Counted from the first letter of the stretch, positions 45,862-55,575 are shown. The stretch: DNA of 64,000 nucleotides from Bacillus luti (GCF_001884105.1 NZ_MACI01000047.1:1-64000), one strand, 5' to 3'. The notes: generated by a model from the sequence alone, not told the origin. Numbers and translations are program-made.

Positions 45862-47163
45862 TCATTTCCGTTTCCTTTTAACCGCAATTAAAAATGCAAT
45901 GAATACTATGTTTACACCGACGATTAAGGAAATAAATAACCAATTCACACCTGTTTCTCCACTAACTTTATATACATTTGATTCTTCTCGCTTTAAAACG
46001 AGATAAAATTGTCCGTTTTCTTCCCTTATAATTTCATCTTCCAATAGGCCACGTAATTCCTTTTTTTCTCCAATCAAATTTGCATGAAGAGGAACTTTTT
46101 GCGTCTCTTTCGTATTGTTAATCGCTACTAACGTTACCTCATCTTTATACTTTCGTTTAAATATGCTCATTCCACCTTTATCGTATAGAAGTTCAAACGT
46201 GCCACGGCGTAAAGATGGTCTCATTTGCCTAAGTTCACCCAGCTTTGTTATGTGCTGCATAAACTTTTCATCTGATTTAAAATCCATTAACCTTCTATTA
46301 TCCGGAACATCCCCTCCATCTAATGCGATTTCAGTCCCATAATAAAAATTCGGTATCCCTGGCGATGTGAATAAGTACGTGAGCGCTAGTTTTAAACGAG
46401 ACGGCGGGTAATACATATTTTCTTTTGCAATACGTGCAAATCTTTTTGTTTCTTGATTATCTAAAAATGTAACAAATTCTCCTTCTTTTTTGCTCACTGC
46501 ATATAACGATTTTACCGATACATCCGCCTTGGAAAACGATTCTACTATTTTTTTGTTATATTCATTATCTTCCTTTGTCATAATACGAAAATCTTTCTTT
46601 ATCGCTTGCATATCTTTCTGCACGTCAACCCAAAAGGAATGCGGCTTTTTCTCACTATGTATCACATAACTTCCATCTAAATCAACTTCTTTTATCCACC
46701 ATTTCATCGAATCAATTACTTGTTGTTCATTTTCTCCAAACGGAAATTGAAATACAACTTTCATTCCTTTTTCATGAGCTTTTGTTACAAGCTCTTTCAC
46801 ATCATTTTCCGTTCCGTAATGTTCATTTACTATTTGAAAATTTCGTACGTCTAATCCATCGTACTTTCCACTTTCAAATAGCGGAGAAAGCATAACAGTG
46901 GTAAATCCCATTTCTTTTATGTAATCTAGTCTTTTTATAATTCCTCTTATATCTCCACCCTGATATCCTTCTAAATTACCAACGTCTAACCGTTTGTCAT
47001 TTTTCGGCTCTCCATTATTAAAACGATCGATCGTAATGGAATATATGACTTCATCTCGCCATTCTCTTTTTTCTTCTGCGAAAGTATGTATTGGTACAAA
47101 TAAAACGACAGCTAAACAAAAGCAAATGAATAGTTTCCTAGTCCATATTTTTCCCACACGCAT
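45862..47163 (-). CDS. Membrane-anchored amylase-like protein, catalytic motifs lost
   Basis: 433 residues: signal peptide (LFICFCLAVVLFVPIHTFAEE, trimmed here to about 12-32), a GH13-like barrel (about 38-330), a C-terminal beta domain and a final helix LFISLIVGVNIVFIAFLIAV with a basic anchor KRKRK. The four GH13 regions are recognisable in place but degenerate: region I reads VVFQFPFGEN (no D..NH), region II DGSYVIHSEK (nucleophile Asp replaced), region III FRIMTKED, region IV FLDNQETKRF instead of NHD. A surface glucan-binding or regulatory role is possible, but no glycosidase activity is expected. GGGGG overlaps ATG 47163; GTG 47157 is an alternative. Confidence 0.8.
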   Translation of the reverse strand: MRVGKIWTRKLFICFCLAVVLFVPIHTFAEEKREWRDEVIYSITIDRFNNGEPKNDKRLDVGNLEGYQGGDIRGIIKRLDYIKEMGFTTVMLSPLFESGKYDGLDVRNFQIVNEHYGTENDVKELVTKAHEKGMKVVFQFPFGENEQQVIDSMKWWIKEVDLDGSYVIHSEKKPHSFWVDVQKDMQAIKKDFRIMTKEDNEYNKKIVESFSKADVSVKSLYAVSKKEGEFVTFLDNQETKRFARIAKENMYYPPSRLKLALTYLFTSPGIPNFYYGTEIALDGGDVPDNRRLMDFKSDEKFMQHITKLGELRQMRPSLRRGTFELLYDKGGMSIFKRKYKDEVTLVAINNTKETQKVPLHANLIGEKKELRGLLEDEIIREENGQFYLVLKREESNVYKVSGETGVNWLFISLIVGVNIVFIAFLIAVKRKRK

Positions 47164-47249
47164 CCCCCAAGTTTTTTAATTGTAAGAATATTATACCAAT
47201 TATCTAGACGAAGCGCATACGTTGATTTCATTACTCCGAAAATTCTTCA

Positions 47250-47266
47250 TGTTAGAAAATCTAACA
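47250..47266. promoter_or_regulatory. GlnR/TnrA box 1, upstream of amtB
   Basis: TGTTAGAAAATCTAACA is a perfect palindrome fitting TGTnAn(7)TnACA. It lies 29 bases upstream of the -35 box (TTGATT, 47295-47300; 17-base spacer; TATGAT, 47318-47323), a place suited to activation. Confidence 0.82.
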
Positions 47267-47342
47267 TGAAGAATAAAGTTTTCTGAATTTTTAGTTGATT
47301 TTTCTTTTTATTTCGAATATGATATGAAACATAACAAATCGA

Positions 47343-47359
47343 TGTTATTTTTTCTAACA
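47343..47359. promoter_or_regulatory. GlnR/TnrA box 2, between promoter and start of amtB
   Basis: TGTTATTTTTTCTAACA fits the same motif. It lies 20 bases downstream of the -10 box and directly before the ribosome site AGGAGG, a place suited to repression. Confidence 0.78.
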
Positions 47360-47376
47360 TCACAGGAGGAGAGAAA

Positions 47377-48609
47377 ATGAATACAGGAGATACGGTTTTT
47401 ATGTTTGTGACGACCGTAATGGTCATGTTGATGACACCAGGATTAGCACTTTTTTACGGAGGCATGGTTCGTAGTAAAAATGTACTGAGCACAACAATGC
47501 ATAGTTATAGCGCAATGGCTATCGTTTCGATTCAATGGGTTGTAATCGGTTATTCTTTATCATTCGGACCAGATTGGCATGGCCTTATCGGCAATCTCGA
47601 TTGGTTCGGTTTAAACGGAGTTACCTACGCACCAAATCCAGACTACTCATCTACTATTCCTCACAATTTATTTATGATGTTTCAACTTATGTTCGCCATT
47701 TTAACTCCCGCTCTAATTTCAGGTGCATTCGCCGAAAGAATGCGATTTTCTGCCTTTCTTATTTTTATCCTTCTATGGACAACACTCGTTTACAATCCTG
47801 TCGCTCATTGGGTATGGGGCGTTGGCGGATGGCTAAGAGAACTCGGCGCGCTAGATTTCGCTGGTGGTAACGTCGTTCATATCACTTCTGGTGTTGCCGG
47901 CCTTGTATTAGCTATATTCCTTGGAAAACGAAAAAACATAAATGGTACTTCACCTCACCATTTACCATTTACAATGCTAGGCGCTGGGCTACTTTGGTTC
48001 GGCTGGTTCGGCTTTAACGTCGGGAGTGCATTATCCTTAAACGACGTAGCTTTAACCGCATTTATTAATACAAATATAGCCGCTGCTGCCTCTGCCCTAA
48101 CTTGGATGCTATCTGAATGGTTCTTCCAATCAAAGCCAACTGCGATGGGAGCTGCTTGCGGAGTTGTTTCGGGTCTAGTTGCTATTACGCCAGCTTGTGG
48201 ATTTGTTACACCCTTTTCCGCTCTTCTTATCGGGGCAATTGGCGGCGTATTATGTTTCGGCGCTGTTTTCTTCTTAAAAACAAAATTCGGATATGACGAT
48301 ACACTCGATGCTTTCGGATGCCACGGCATCGGCGGAACTTGGGGCGGGATTGCAACAGGACTATTCGCAACTACTACTGTAAACGGCGATGGTGCGAACG
48401 GATTGTTTTACGGAAATACCGCTTTACTGTTTAAACAACTTGTAGCAATCGGAGCAACATATGCATTTACCATCATCATGACGTACGCCATTATTAAAGC
48501 CATTAACTTCTTCCTCCCTGTCCGGGTAGATGAGCACGAAGAACATATGGGACTTGATATTTCAATGCACGGCGAGAAAGCTTACGAGTATACTGAGCGA
48601 GTGAACTAA
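47377..48609 (+). CDS. Ammonium transporter Amt
   Basis: A 410-residue channel with eleven transmembrane helices. The conserved pore residues are in GGNVVHITSGVAGLVLA (first pore His) and DAFGCHGIGGTWGGIATG (second pore His); the early Trp/Phe gate region matches MVMLMTPGLALFYGGMVRSKN. The C-terminal cytosolic tail is short (EHEEHMGLDISMHGEKAYEY). Nitrogen control is expected from the two flanking GlnR/TnrA boxes. The PII gene glnK that usually follows amtB is absent; a terminator comes next. Confidence 0.93.
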   Translation: MNTGDTVFMFVTTVMVMLMTPGLALFYGGMVRSKNVLSTTMHSYSAMAIVSIQWVVIGYSLSFGPDWHGLIGNLDWFGLNGVTYAPNPDYSSTIPHNLFMMFQLMFAILTPALISGAFAERMRFSAFLIFILLWTTLVYNPVAHWVWGVGGWLRELGALDFAGGNVVHITSGVAGLVLAIFLGKRKNINGTSPHHLPFTMLGAGLLWFGWFGFNVGSALSLNDVALTAFINTNIAAAASALTWMLSEWFFQSKPTAMGAACGVVSGLVAITPACGFVTPFSALLIGAIGGVLCFGAVFFLKTKFGYDDTLDAFGCHGIGGTWGGIATGLFATTTVNGDGANGLFYGNTALLFKQLVAIGATYAFTIIMTYAIIKAINFFLPVRVDEHEEHMGLDISMHGEKAYEYTERVN

Positions 48610-48652
48610 AAAAAGAGATGCAATCTATCGTTAGTAGATTGCATCTCTTTTT
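48608..48652 (+). terminator. Terminator after amt
   Basis: AAAGAGATGCAATCTA/TAGATTGCATCTCTTT stem followed by T run. Confidence 0.92.
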
Positions 48653-49035
48653 ATCGCACTTATTACCACACTCCAGTTGGTATACATATGAATATATTAG
48701 CTATTTTTTGATATATCGACTGTTCATCAACAAAAAATATTTGAGACTAAATGATAGATAATAGCTATGCAATTTTGATACAGGGAATAAGAACAATTTA
48801 GGTAAAACATACGTAATAAAGTAAGTATGTATATTCGCATAAAACTTGCAAAAGAAAGAAAAATTTAATCCTTTCCGGATATAGAATTAGCCTTTGTATT
48901 TACTACGTATAATGACAATTTCTATCAACTTCACATTAATAAGATATACTCTTCTAAACATGGCATCCCCCCAAACTAAAGAGATACACATACATATCTT
49001 ATAGTAAACAAGCTAAAGGAAGTGATTGATGAATT
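48653..49035. other. Intergenic region, no gene seen
   Basis: AT-rich DNA without a coding frame. A CATATCTTA near 48994 fits the sigma-E/sigma-K -10 form, upstream of the EEP gene, but no clear -35 goes with it. Confidence 0.35.
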
Positions 49036-50064
49036 ATGTCTCACAAACAATGTGACAACCCATATCGATTTCAAAATCAGATAGAAAAGTATGAACATAT
49101 GTTTAAGCATTGCATCTCCTTCTCACCAGAATCAAACTCAAATAGTACGTTTCTGACATGGAATATTTATCAAGGTTTTAATGTTACACCATTATTCGCT
49201 GCACCTCCAAAACTAATTCCCGAAGTCGTAACACAAGTCTTTAGACAATTTCTTGCGACCAACTTCCCCGTTCGTGCCAAGGCAATCGCTAAAGCTATCG
49301 CTTCGGAAAAACCCGATCTTCTCGGCCTACAAGAAGCCGTGCTGATAAAGCTAGTTATTCCAACTTTCGGAACCATAACCTATGACTTTATAAATATATT
49401 ATTAGAAGCATTAGAAGAACAAGGTTTAAAATATGAAGTTGCAGCTCTTAATAATAATGCAAAGGGAGAACTTCCAGATAGCAATGGAAATTTAGTTCAA
49501 TTTCTAGAAAGGGACGCAATCTTAATTCATAAAAATCATAAATTAGACATAACAGGAAAACAGGAAGCTAACTTCCAAACAAATCTAACTATCCCCTTAG
49601 CAGGACAACCTTTCACAATACTCCGAGGATGGTCTTCTATAGATGTTAAGATTGACGGGCAAATCTTCAGGATGATAAATACACGTTTGGATCCCTCTGT
49701 TGAAGCCATACGGAATGCCCAAGCACTTGAAATTCTTCAAGGACCTGCAAACACACCTTTACCAGTAATTATTACGGGAGATTTGAATTCCCCTCCTAAT
49801 AGCAGTACTAATAATCTTTTTATTACTGCAGGATTTAAAGATGCATGGAATACAGTAGGTAAAGGATTAGGGCTTACCGCTGAACAGGGTCCCGATCTAT
49901 TAAATGCGGTTTCTTTGTTGAATCAAAGAATCGACTATATTTTATTTAAAAACGGCTGGGAACCAATTGAAGCAGAATTAGTTGGAGAATCGCAGAAAAA
50001 CAGAACAAACACAGGACTTTGGCCATCTGATCACGCAGGAGTATTTGCAAGTTTACATTTATAG
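49036..50064 (+). CDS. Endonuclease/exonuclease/phosphatase-family protein
   Basis: 342 residues of the EEP fold. Motifs in order: TWNIYQG (about 40-46, metal Asn), LQEA (about 97-100, metal Glu), a TRLDP segment in place of the usual THL, GDLNSPPN (about 252-259, catalytic Asp/Asn), RIDYIL (about 300-305) and SDHAGV (about 332-337, catalytic His). Fold relatives include DNases, inositol phosphatases and sphingomyelinases; no signal peptide rules against a secreted sphingomyelinase. Substrate unknown. Start ATG 49036 with AGGAAGTGATTGATG upstream. No obvious operon. Confidence 0.8.
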   Translation: MSHKQCDNPYRFQNQIEKYEHMFKHCISFSPESNSNSTFLTWNIYQGFNVTPLFAAPPKLIPEVVTQVFRQFLATNFPVRAKAIAKAIASEKPDLLGLQEAVLIKLVIPTFGTITYDFINILLEALEEQGLKYEVAALNNNAKGELPDSNGNLVQFLERDAILIHKNHKLDITGKQEANFQTNLTIPLAGQPFTILRGWSSIDVKIDGQIFRMINTRLDPSVEAIRNAQALEILQGPANTPLPVIITGDLNSPPNSSTNNLFITAGFKDAWNTVGKGLGLTAEQGPDLLNAVSLLNQRIDYILFKNGWEPIEAELVGESQKNRTNTGLWPSDHAGVFASLHL

Positions 50065-50175
50065 AATCATCAGCACAAACAATAACAAAAGCCGTAGTTA
50101 ACATTTGTACCGAAATGAAAAAATAGCAATACCCATTCCATACAACCCTTATATGCAAAACTTATTTTACACACA

Positions 50176-50206
50176 AAAAGACGACCGAAGACCGGTCGTC
50201 TTTTTC
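50176..50206. terminator. Bidirectional terminator before katA
   Basis: AAAAAGACGACCG/CGGTCGTCTTTTT stem between the convergent EEP and catalase genes. Confidence 0.9.
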
Positions 50207-50209
50207 TAT

Positions 50210-51676
50210 TTATTTCGGAGCATTTCCTACATATTGCGTAATATCAACATTTAATGATTGCGCTAAACGCATACCGTACTCTTGATCTGCACGGAAGAAG
50301 TTACAAACAGCTAATAATTTCGTGCGCTCATTTACGTCTTTTAGGTCATTTGTTAAGTTTGCAATTAAGTTATCTTGCTCTTCTTTAGAGAATGAACGGT
50401 AACGCTCACCCGCTTGTTTGAAGTCATTTGGTTTCTCAATTTTTTCACGAGATACGTAGCCTTCTACTTTCATAGTTGAATCACGGTAAGCTTTGTCTTC
50501 AACCGGATTTTCCGTATGACGGCTCGGTTCGTAGTTAATTGTAGATGGGTTTTGATCGATTTGCATTGCCCCATCACGCTGTTGGTTACGAACAGCTGCA
50601 TACGGGCAGTTTACAGGAATTTGTAAATAGTTTGCACCAAGACGGTAACGCTGTGTATCTGGGTAAGAGAATAAACGACCCTGTAATAATTTATCTTCAG
50701 ATGGTTCAATACCATTTACAGTTGCACTTGGCGTAAACGCCGCTTGCTCTACTTCTGCGAAGAAGTTTTTCGGGTTACGATTTAACGTCATTGTTCCTAC
50801 TTCAATTAACGGGAAGCGATCTTCTGGCCACACTTTCGTTGGATCTAACGGATCAAAATCTAAAGAATCCGTTTCATCTAACTGCATCACTTGTACGTGT
50901 AAATCCCATTTTGGATAGTTCCCTTTTTCAATCGCATCGAATAAGTCACGAGTTGCGTGGTTGAAGTCTTTCCCTTGTACTTCTTGCACTTCTTTTGCAT
51001 TTAAATTACGTACGCCTTGCTGTGGTTTCCAGTGATATTTAATGTAAACAATTTTACCTTCTGCATTAATCCATTTGAATGAATGGACACCGAAACCTTC
51101 CATTTCGCGATAATTTGCTGGTGTACCGTAATCAGAAAATACCCACGTCATCATATGTGTAGACTCTGGCGTTAACGTCATGAAATCCCAGTAACGATCT
51201 GGCGTTTGCACATTTGTATCAGGCGCTGGTTTTAAAGAATGCACCATGTCCGGGAATTTAATTGCATCACGTATGAAGAAAACTGGTAAATGATTACCTA
51301 CGATATCATAGTTTCCTTCTTCTGTATAAAATTTAACAGCGAACCCACGTGGATCACGCGCTGTTTCTGGAGAACCTTGACCATGAATAACCGTTGAAAA
51401 ACGAACAAATACAGGCGTTTCAGTTCCTTCATCTTGTAAAAATGCTGCTTTCGTATATTGCTTCATGCTGTTTTTCGTTACGAATACACCGTGAGCACCT
51501 GCGCCACGTGCATGCACCACGCGCTCTGGAATACGTTCGCGATCAAAGTGTGCAAGTTTTTCTACTAAATGATAGTCTTCTAGCAATACCGGTCCACGGC
51601 GACCAGCTGTACGAGAATTTTGGTTGTCTCCAACTGGAGCACCTTGGTTTGTTGTTAAGCGATTATTTGGATTCAT
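50210..51676 (-). CDS. katA: Vegetative catalase KatA (clade 3, heme)
   Basis: A 488-residue monofunctional catalase. The distal His is in RVVHARGAGAHG (about 54-65), Asn in FFIRDAIKFPD region, and the proximal Tyr in RLFSYPDTQRYRLG (about 333-346). Length fits small-subunit catalases. It removes hydrogen peroxide. A near-perfect PerR box lies 44-58 bases upstream of the ATG. The ferrochelatase gene is directly upstream on the same strand. Confidence 0.96.
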   Translation of the reverse strand: MNPNNRLTTNQGAPVGDNQNSRTAGRRGPVLLEDYHLVEKLAHFDRERIPERVVHARGAGAHGVFVTKNSMKQYTKAAFLQDEGTETPVFVRFSTVIHGQGSPETARDPRGFAVKFYTEEGNYDIVGNHLPVFFIRDAIKFPDMVHSLKPAPDTNVQTPDRYWDFMTLTPESTHMMTWVFSDYGTPANYREMEGFGVHSFKWINAEGKIVYIKYHWKPQQGVRNLNAKEVQEVQGKDFNHATRDLFDAIEKGNYPKWDLHVQVMQLDETDSLDFDPLDPTKVWPEDRFPLIEVGTMTLNRNPKNFFAEVEQAAFTPSATVNGIEPSEDKLLQGRLFSYPDTQRYRLGANYLQIPVNCPYAAVRNQQRDGAMQIDQNPSTINYEPSRHTENPVEDKAYRDSTMKVEGYVSREKIEKPNDFKQAGERYRSFSKEEQDNLIANLTNDLKDVNERTKLLAVCNFFRADQEYGMRLAQSLNVDITQYVGNAPK

Positions 51677-51719
51677 CTAGGGGGAGCCTCCTCTTTCTTT
51701 CATAGTAATTATTATTTAT

Positions 51720-51734
51720 TTAAAATTATTATAA
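51720..51734. promoter_or_regulatory. PerR box upstream of katA
   Basis: TTAAAATTATTATAA, one mismatch from TTATAATnATTATAA (read either way). Located between hemH and katA at promoter distance from katA. Confidence 0.78.
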
Positions 51735-51735
51735 A

Positions 51736-52695
51736 TTAATTATTATTCAAAACTAAATCTTTGTCAACTATTTCCTTCATTTTTTTGGAAACAATTGCAG
51801 CTAAGCAATCAATAAATGTAGGTTGTGCATTCGGCATATTCGGTCTAAAATACGCTGCATTTATTTCATCCGTTACAACCTTGCATTCATAATCGTTGTC
51901 ATATAAAACTTCTAAATGCTCCGCAACAAAACCAACTGGACAATATATGAAAGATTCATAGCCATGCTCTTCATATAAATCTTTCGTTAAATCTTGCACA
52001 TCAGGTCCAATCCACGGATCAGGCGTATTCCCAGCACTTTGCCAACCGATTGTATAGTTTTGGATATTTGCAGCCTCTGCAATTAAATCCGCTGTATGCT
52101 GTAATTGCTCGACATAAGGATCACCTGCTGCAATAATTTTTTCTGGTAAACTATGCGCTGAAAAAATTACGACCGCTTTCTCTTTATCTTCAATTTTTGT
52201 AAATGTTTCTTTTATTTGGTCTGCCCAATATGAAATAAACTTCGGTTCGTCGTACCATTGTTCAATCGGTTCAATAGCAGGCCCACCTATTTCCTCCGAA
52301 AGACGAATTGCACGGTCATTATACGCTTTAATGCTAAAAGTTGAATAATGCGGCGCCAATACTATACTAATTGCCTGCTCAATCCCATCTCTCTTCATTT
52401 CTTCTACTGCATCTTCTATAAATGGAGCAATATGTTTTAAACCTAAATAACACGTAAATTCATACCCTTTAAATATGTTATTCATTGAATCTGTTAATTT
52501 ATGCGCTTGCTCTTTCGTAATTTTTGCAAGCGGCGAAATTCCTCCAATCGCTTTATAACGCCCGACTAAATCTTGGAGCGCTTCTTCAGATGGTTTACGA
52601 CCATGACGAATATGCGTATAATACGCCTCTACATCATCTAATGACTCTGGTGTTCCATACGCCATTACGAGTAAACCTATTTTTTTCTTTGCCAT
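51736..52695 (-). CDS. hemH: Ferrochelatase (coproporphyrin/protoporphyrin type)
   Basis: A 319-residue monomeric chelatase inserting iron into porphyrin, in Gram-positives mainly coproporphyrin III. Active-site His in [11 protein letters not shown] and Glu in [11 protein letters not shown] are present. Its place just upstream of a heme catalase implies co-regulation under peroxide stress; the B. cereus group has a second ferrochelatase elsewhere, and this one is likely the stress copy, which I infer. GAGGTG precedes the ATG. Confidence 0.9.
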   Translation of the reverse strand: MAKKKIGLLVMAYGTPESLDDVEAYYTHIRHGRKPSEEALQDLVGRYKAIGGISPLAKITKEQAHKLTDSMNNIFKGYEFTCYLGLKHIAPFIEDAVEEMKRDGIEQAISIVLAPHYSTFSIKAYNDRAIRLSEEIGGPAIEPIEQWYDEPKFISYWADQIKETFTKIEDKEKAVVIFSAHSLPEKIIAAGDPYVEQLQHTADLIAEAANIQNYTIGWQSAGNTPDPWIGPDVQDLTKDLYEEHGYESFIYCPVGFVAEHLEVLYDNDYECKVVTDEINAAYFRPNMPNAQPTFIDCLAAIVSKKMKEIVDKDLVLNNN

Positions 52696-52719
52696 CTATA
52701 TAACACCTCAATTTCATAA

Positions 52720-52794
52720 ATGAGAATCTTTTTCAAGAACATTTGTTTCCAATTATAACAAGCAATAATGAGTACGTCAAAATAATAATTCTAA
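52720..52794 (-). promoter_or_regulatory. hemH promoter with PerR-like and Fur-like boxes
   Basis: On the minus strand TTGACG (52775-52780), 17 bases and TATAAT (52752-52757) form a strong promoter. TTAGAATTATTATTT (52780-52794) touches the -35 box and matches 12 of 15 PerR positions. TGAGAATCTTTTTCA (52720-52734), after the start point, matches 12 of 15 Fur positions. PerR and Fur boxes are related, so one regulator could use both. Confidence 0.6.
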
Positions 52795-53015
52795 TTAAAT
52801 ATTATTTATAAGATGATTTTGAATTTTATTTGACAATTTATTTAATATTATTTGTCTCTTGTCTTCTTATATAATTGTGGAACTTCACAACACCTTAAAA
52901 AAATCTCAATATTCCGGTTATCATTCCTCAAAGTTTGCACTTTACTATTTATCTTGGAAAAAGAAACAGAATTCCGTCGAATTCTAATTAAAAAAGCCTA
53001 TAAGGAGGATTTAAA

Positions 53016-55574
53016 ATGAAACAACCCTTTATTAAAAAAGCAGCATTAATTTCTACACTTTCCATGAGTACGATCCTATCTACAGCACTTCCATTTAACG
53101 TTTTAGCAGCAACCACTCCAACAATACAAACGCAACAAGAAAGCCTCACTGACGAGATTATGAAACTTTCGTTCGAGGAAAATCTAGATGATAGTTCTGC
53201 GTCCAATCACATCATTTCGTATAAAAATGGTAATCCTTCATTTACAGACGGACGCATAAATAAAGCTCTCAAGTTTAAATCAACCTCACAGAAAACCGCT
53301 TCTTATATCGACTTAGGCGATACTTCGCAATTAAAATTTGGAGCAAGTACAGATTTCACAATAGCCTTTTGGGTAAAATCTTCCGGGGTAAATGCTGATC
53401 CAGCTATCATTTCAAATAAAGATTGGAATAGCGGTGGAAACTTAGGGTGGTTTATCGGGTTAAAGGACAAGGCTCTCCTTTGGAATTTCAAAACTTCTGG
53501 TAGCTCTCGTATAGATGCCTCTATTCCAAATATCGCTGATAACGTTTGGCATCATATTACGATTTCTCATGACCGCGATGGATATGCAACTATTTATAAA
53601 GACGGAAAGCTAGAACAACAAATTGATATTAGTAAAATGAAAGGTACAATCGATACAAATTACACAACAAAAATTGGAGTTGATGGTAAAGGAACTTTAT
53701 TTGGAAACAACTTTGATGCAGCACTAGATGAAGTAACTATCCTAAAAACAGCAGTAACAGCTGCAGATGTTCAAAAGATGTATCAATCCGCTCCACCAAT
53801 CGCTGTTACTGACATTTCCATTGATCAACCAACCCTGCATTTAAATATTGATGGTTACACCTATTTACAAGCCAACGTCCAACCTTCTGATGCAACAAAT
53901 AAAAAAGTAACTTGGACAAGTAGTGATAAAAACATCGCAGATATTGAAGCGACAGATGGAAGAGTCAAAGTAATTGGAAAAGACATTGGGAAAACGACAA
54001 TTCAAGCCATTTCTGAAGATGGAAAAAAAGCCGCTACTACAGAACTAACTGTTGGAAATTCATTAGATATAACACGTGATGGTTTACTTCAACAAGACGA
54101 TTTAAACTTTATAAAACAATACACCGGATCAAATATAAATAGTCAAAACTGGGATGAAATTAAGCATGCAGATTTAAATGAAGATGGAAAAATTGACGAA
54201 AAGGACATGCTTCCTCTTCAAGAGCGGCTAAAACAATCTACAAACTACCCATACAAACATGTCTTTATTATCGGGTTAGATGGAGCCGGTATCGCTGTTA
54301 AAGATGCTACTGCCCCTAATATTAAAAATTTTATCGCTAATGGTGCCAGCACTTATAATGCGCAAGCTCTTTCACCAACGATTAGCGCTCAAAACTGGGG
54401 TGGAATCATACACGGTGTAACACCTGATAAAACAAAGCTTGATAATACAATCGCAGGGTCAGTAGTATTCCCTGAAATCTCGCCTTACCCATCCTTTATG
54501 AAAGTACTAAAACAAGAACGACCATACGCAAAAACGGCCTCATTCGCTGGATGGAGTCCAATTAACAAGGGGATTATCGAACAATCTGTAGGCGCTCACT
54601 TAGAGTCTGTTCCGGATGACCAATTAGCACCAAAGATCTCAAATTACATCAAAACAGAAGGAAAAGATACTGCGATCACATTCATTCATTTTGATGATAT
54701 TGATGGAGCTGGTCATTCTAAAGGCTACGGCAGCCCCGCATATATGCAACAAATTGAAAAAACAGATAAAAATGTAGGGATTGTATTAGATGCAATTCGT
54801 GACGCTGGTTTATTGGAAGATAGCCTCATTATTATGACAACGGACCATGGAGGAAAAGGCTACGGACATGGCGGAGAATCTCCTGAAGAAAAGACAATTT
54901 TCTGGGCAGCAAGTGGCCCTGGAATTCTCGCAAAATCATCTATTACAACTCCTATGACAAATATGGATACAGCGGCAGTTGTAGCACAGGCACTACGCTC
55001 GAATAAACCTATGACTTGGGATGCAAAAACACCTGAGAAATTACTTGAAACGTTCCCTACTAGCCTTACACTTAATAAATCAAAACACTCTTTAAAAGAA
55101 AGAGAAACCTTTGAACTTGTTGCCAAGATCACCCCAAACGTTACAAATAAAAAGTTAATTTGGAAAAGCGATAATCCAAGCGTAGCAACAATACAAACAG
55201 CGGACGAAAAGGCAATTATCCATGCTGTACAAACTGGTACTACAACTATCACAGCAACAACTGCTACTGGCGAATATGTAGCAACCTGTCAAGTAACTGT
55301 TGAACCAAATCACGTGCCTGTTACAGGTATCAAAGTAGATGAACGATTCTTTGAGCTTAAGCAAGGGGATGAAAAACTTGTGTCCGCCTCTGTTCTTCCT
55401 GAAAATGCAACAAATAAAAAGATAGTTTGGAAAAGTAGTGACGTGAGTATCATTGCCCTAGAAAAACAAAATGATACGACTCATGCAAAAGCTTTAAAAC
55501 CAGGACGCGTTGTCTTAACTGCAACAACAGATGATGGAAAGTACAATAGATATGTTTATATTCAAGTAAAATAG
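53016..55574 (+). CDS. Secreted LamG/BIG2/dockerin-like/phosphodiesterase protein
   Basis: An 852-residue exported protein. Order: signal peptide (1-32, KKAALISTLSMSTILSTALP, ending VLAA); LamG-type lectin fold (about 45-250); BIG2 Ig-like domain (about 262-345); dockerin-like EF-hand pair (about 348-405; DLNEDGKIDEKDM is a complete calcium loop); type I phosphodiesterase/alkaline phosphatase core (about 412-665; GLDGAG, PTISAQNWGG, FDDIDGAGHSKGYG, TTDHGGKGYGHGG with metal Asp/His); then two more BIG2 domains (about 685-770, 775-852). No LPXTG or anchor is seen, so it is likely released or wall-associated. Substrate unknown. AAGGAGG precedes the ATG. Confidence 0.85.
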   Translation: MKQPFIKKAALISTLSMSTILSTALPFNVLAATTPTIQTQQESLTDEIMKLSFEENLDDSSASNHIISYKNGNPSFTDGRINKALKFKSTSQKTASYIDLGDTSQLKFGASTDFTIAFWVKSSGVNADPAIISNKDWNSGGNLGWFIGLKDKALLWNFKTSGSSRIDASIPNIADNVWHHITISHDRDGYATIYKDGKLEQQIDISKMKGTIDTNYTTKIGVDGKGTLFGNNFDAALDEVTILKTAVTAADVQKMYQSAPPIAVTDISIDQPTLHLNIDGYTYLQANVQPSDATNKKVTWTSSDKNIADIEATDGRVKVIGKDIGKTTIQAISEDGKKAATTELTVGNSLDITRDGLLQQDDLNFIKQYTGSNINSQNWDEIKHADLNEDGKIDEKDMLPLQERLKQSTNYPYKHVFIIGLDGAGIAVKDATAPNIKNFIANGASTYNAQALSPTISAQNWGGIIHGVTPDKTKLDNTIAGSVVFPEISPYPSFMKVLKQERPYAKTASFAGWSPINKGIIEQSVGAHLESVPDDQLAPKISNYIKTEGKDTAITFIHFDDIDGAGHSKGYGSPAYMQQIEKTDKNVGIVLDAIRDAGLLEDSLIIMTTDHGGKGYGHGGESPEEKTIFWAASGPGILAKSSITTPMTNMDTAAVVAQALRSNKPMTWDAKTPEKLLETFPTSLTLNKSKHSLKERETFELVAKITPNVTNKKLIWKSDNPSVATIQTADEKAIIHAVQTGTTTITATTATGEYVATCQVTVEPNHVPVTGIKVDERFFELKQGDEKLVSASVLPENATNKKIVWKSSDVSIIALEKQNDTTHAKALKPGRVVLTATTDDGKYNRYVYIQVK

Positions 55575-55575
55575 A

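Noticed and set aside
45862-47163. Functional secreted alpha-amylase
   Set aside because: Catalytic Asp/Glu/Asp residues are not at the expected motifs.
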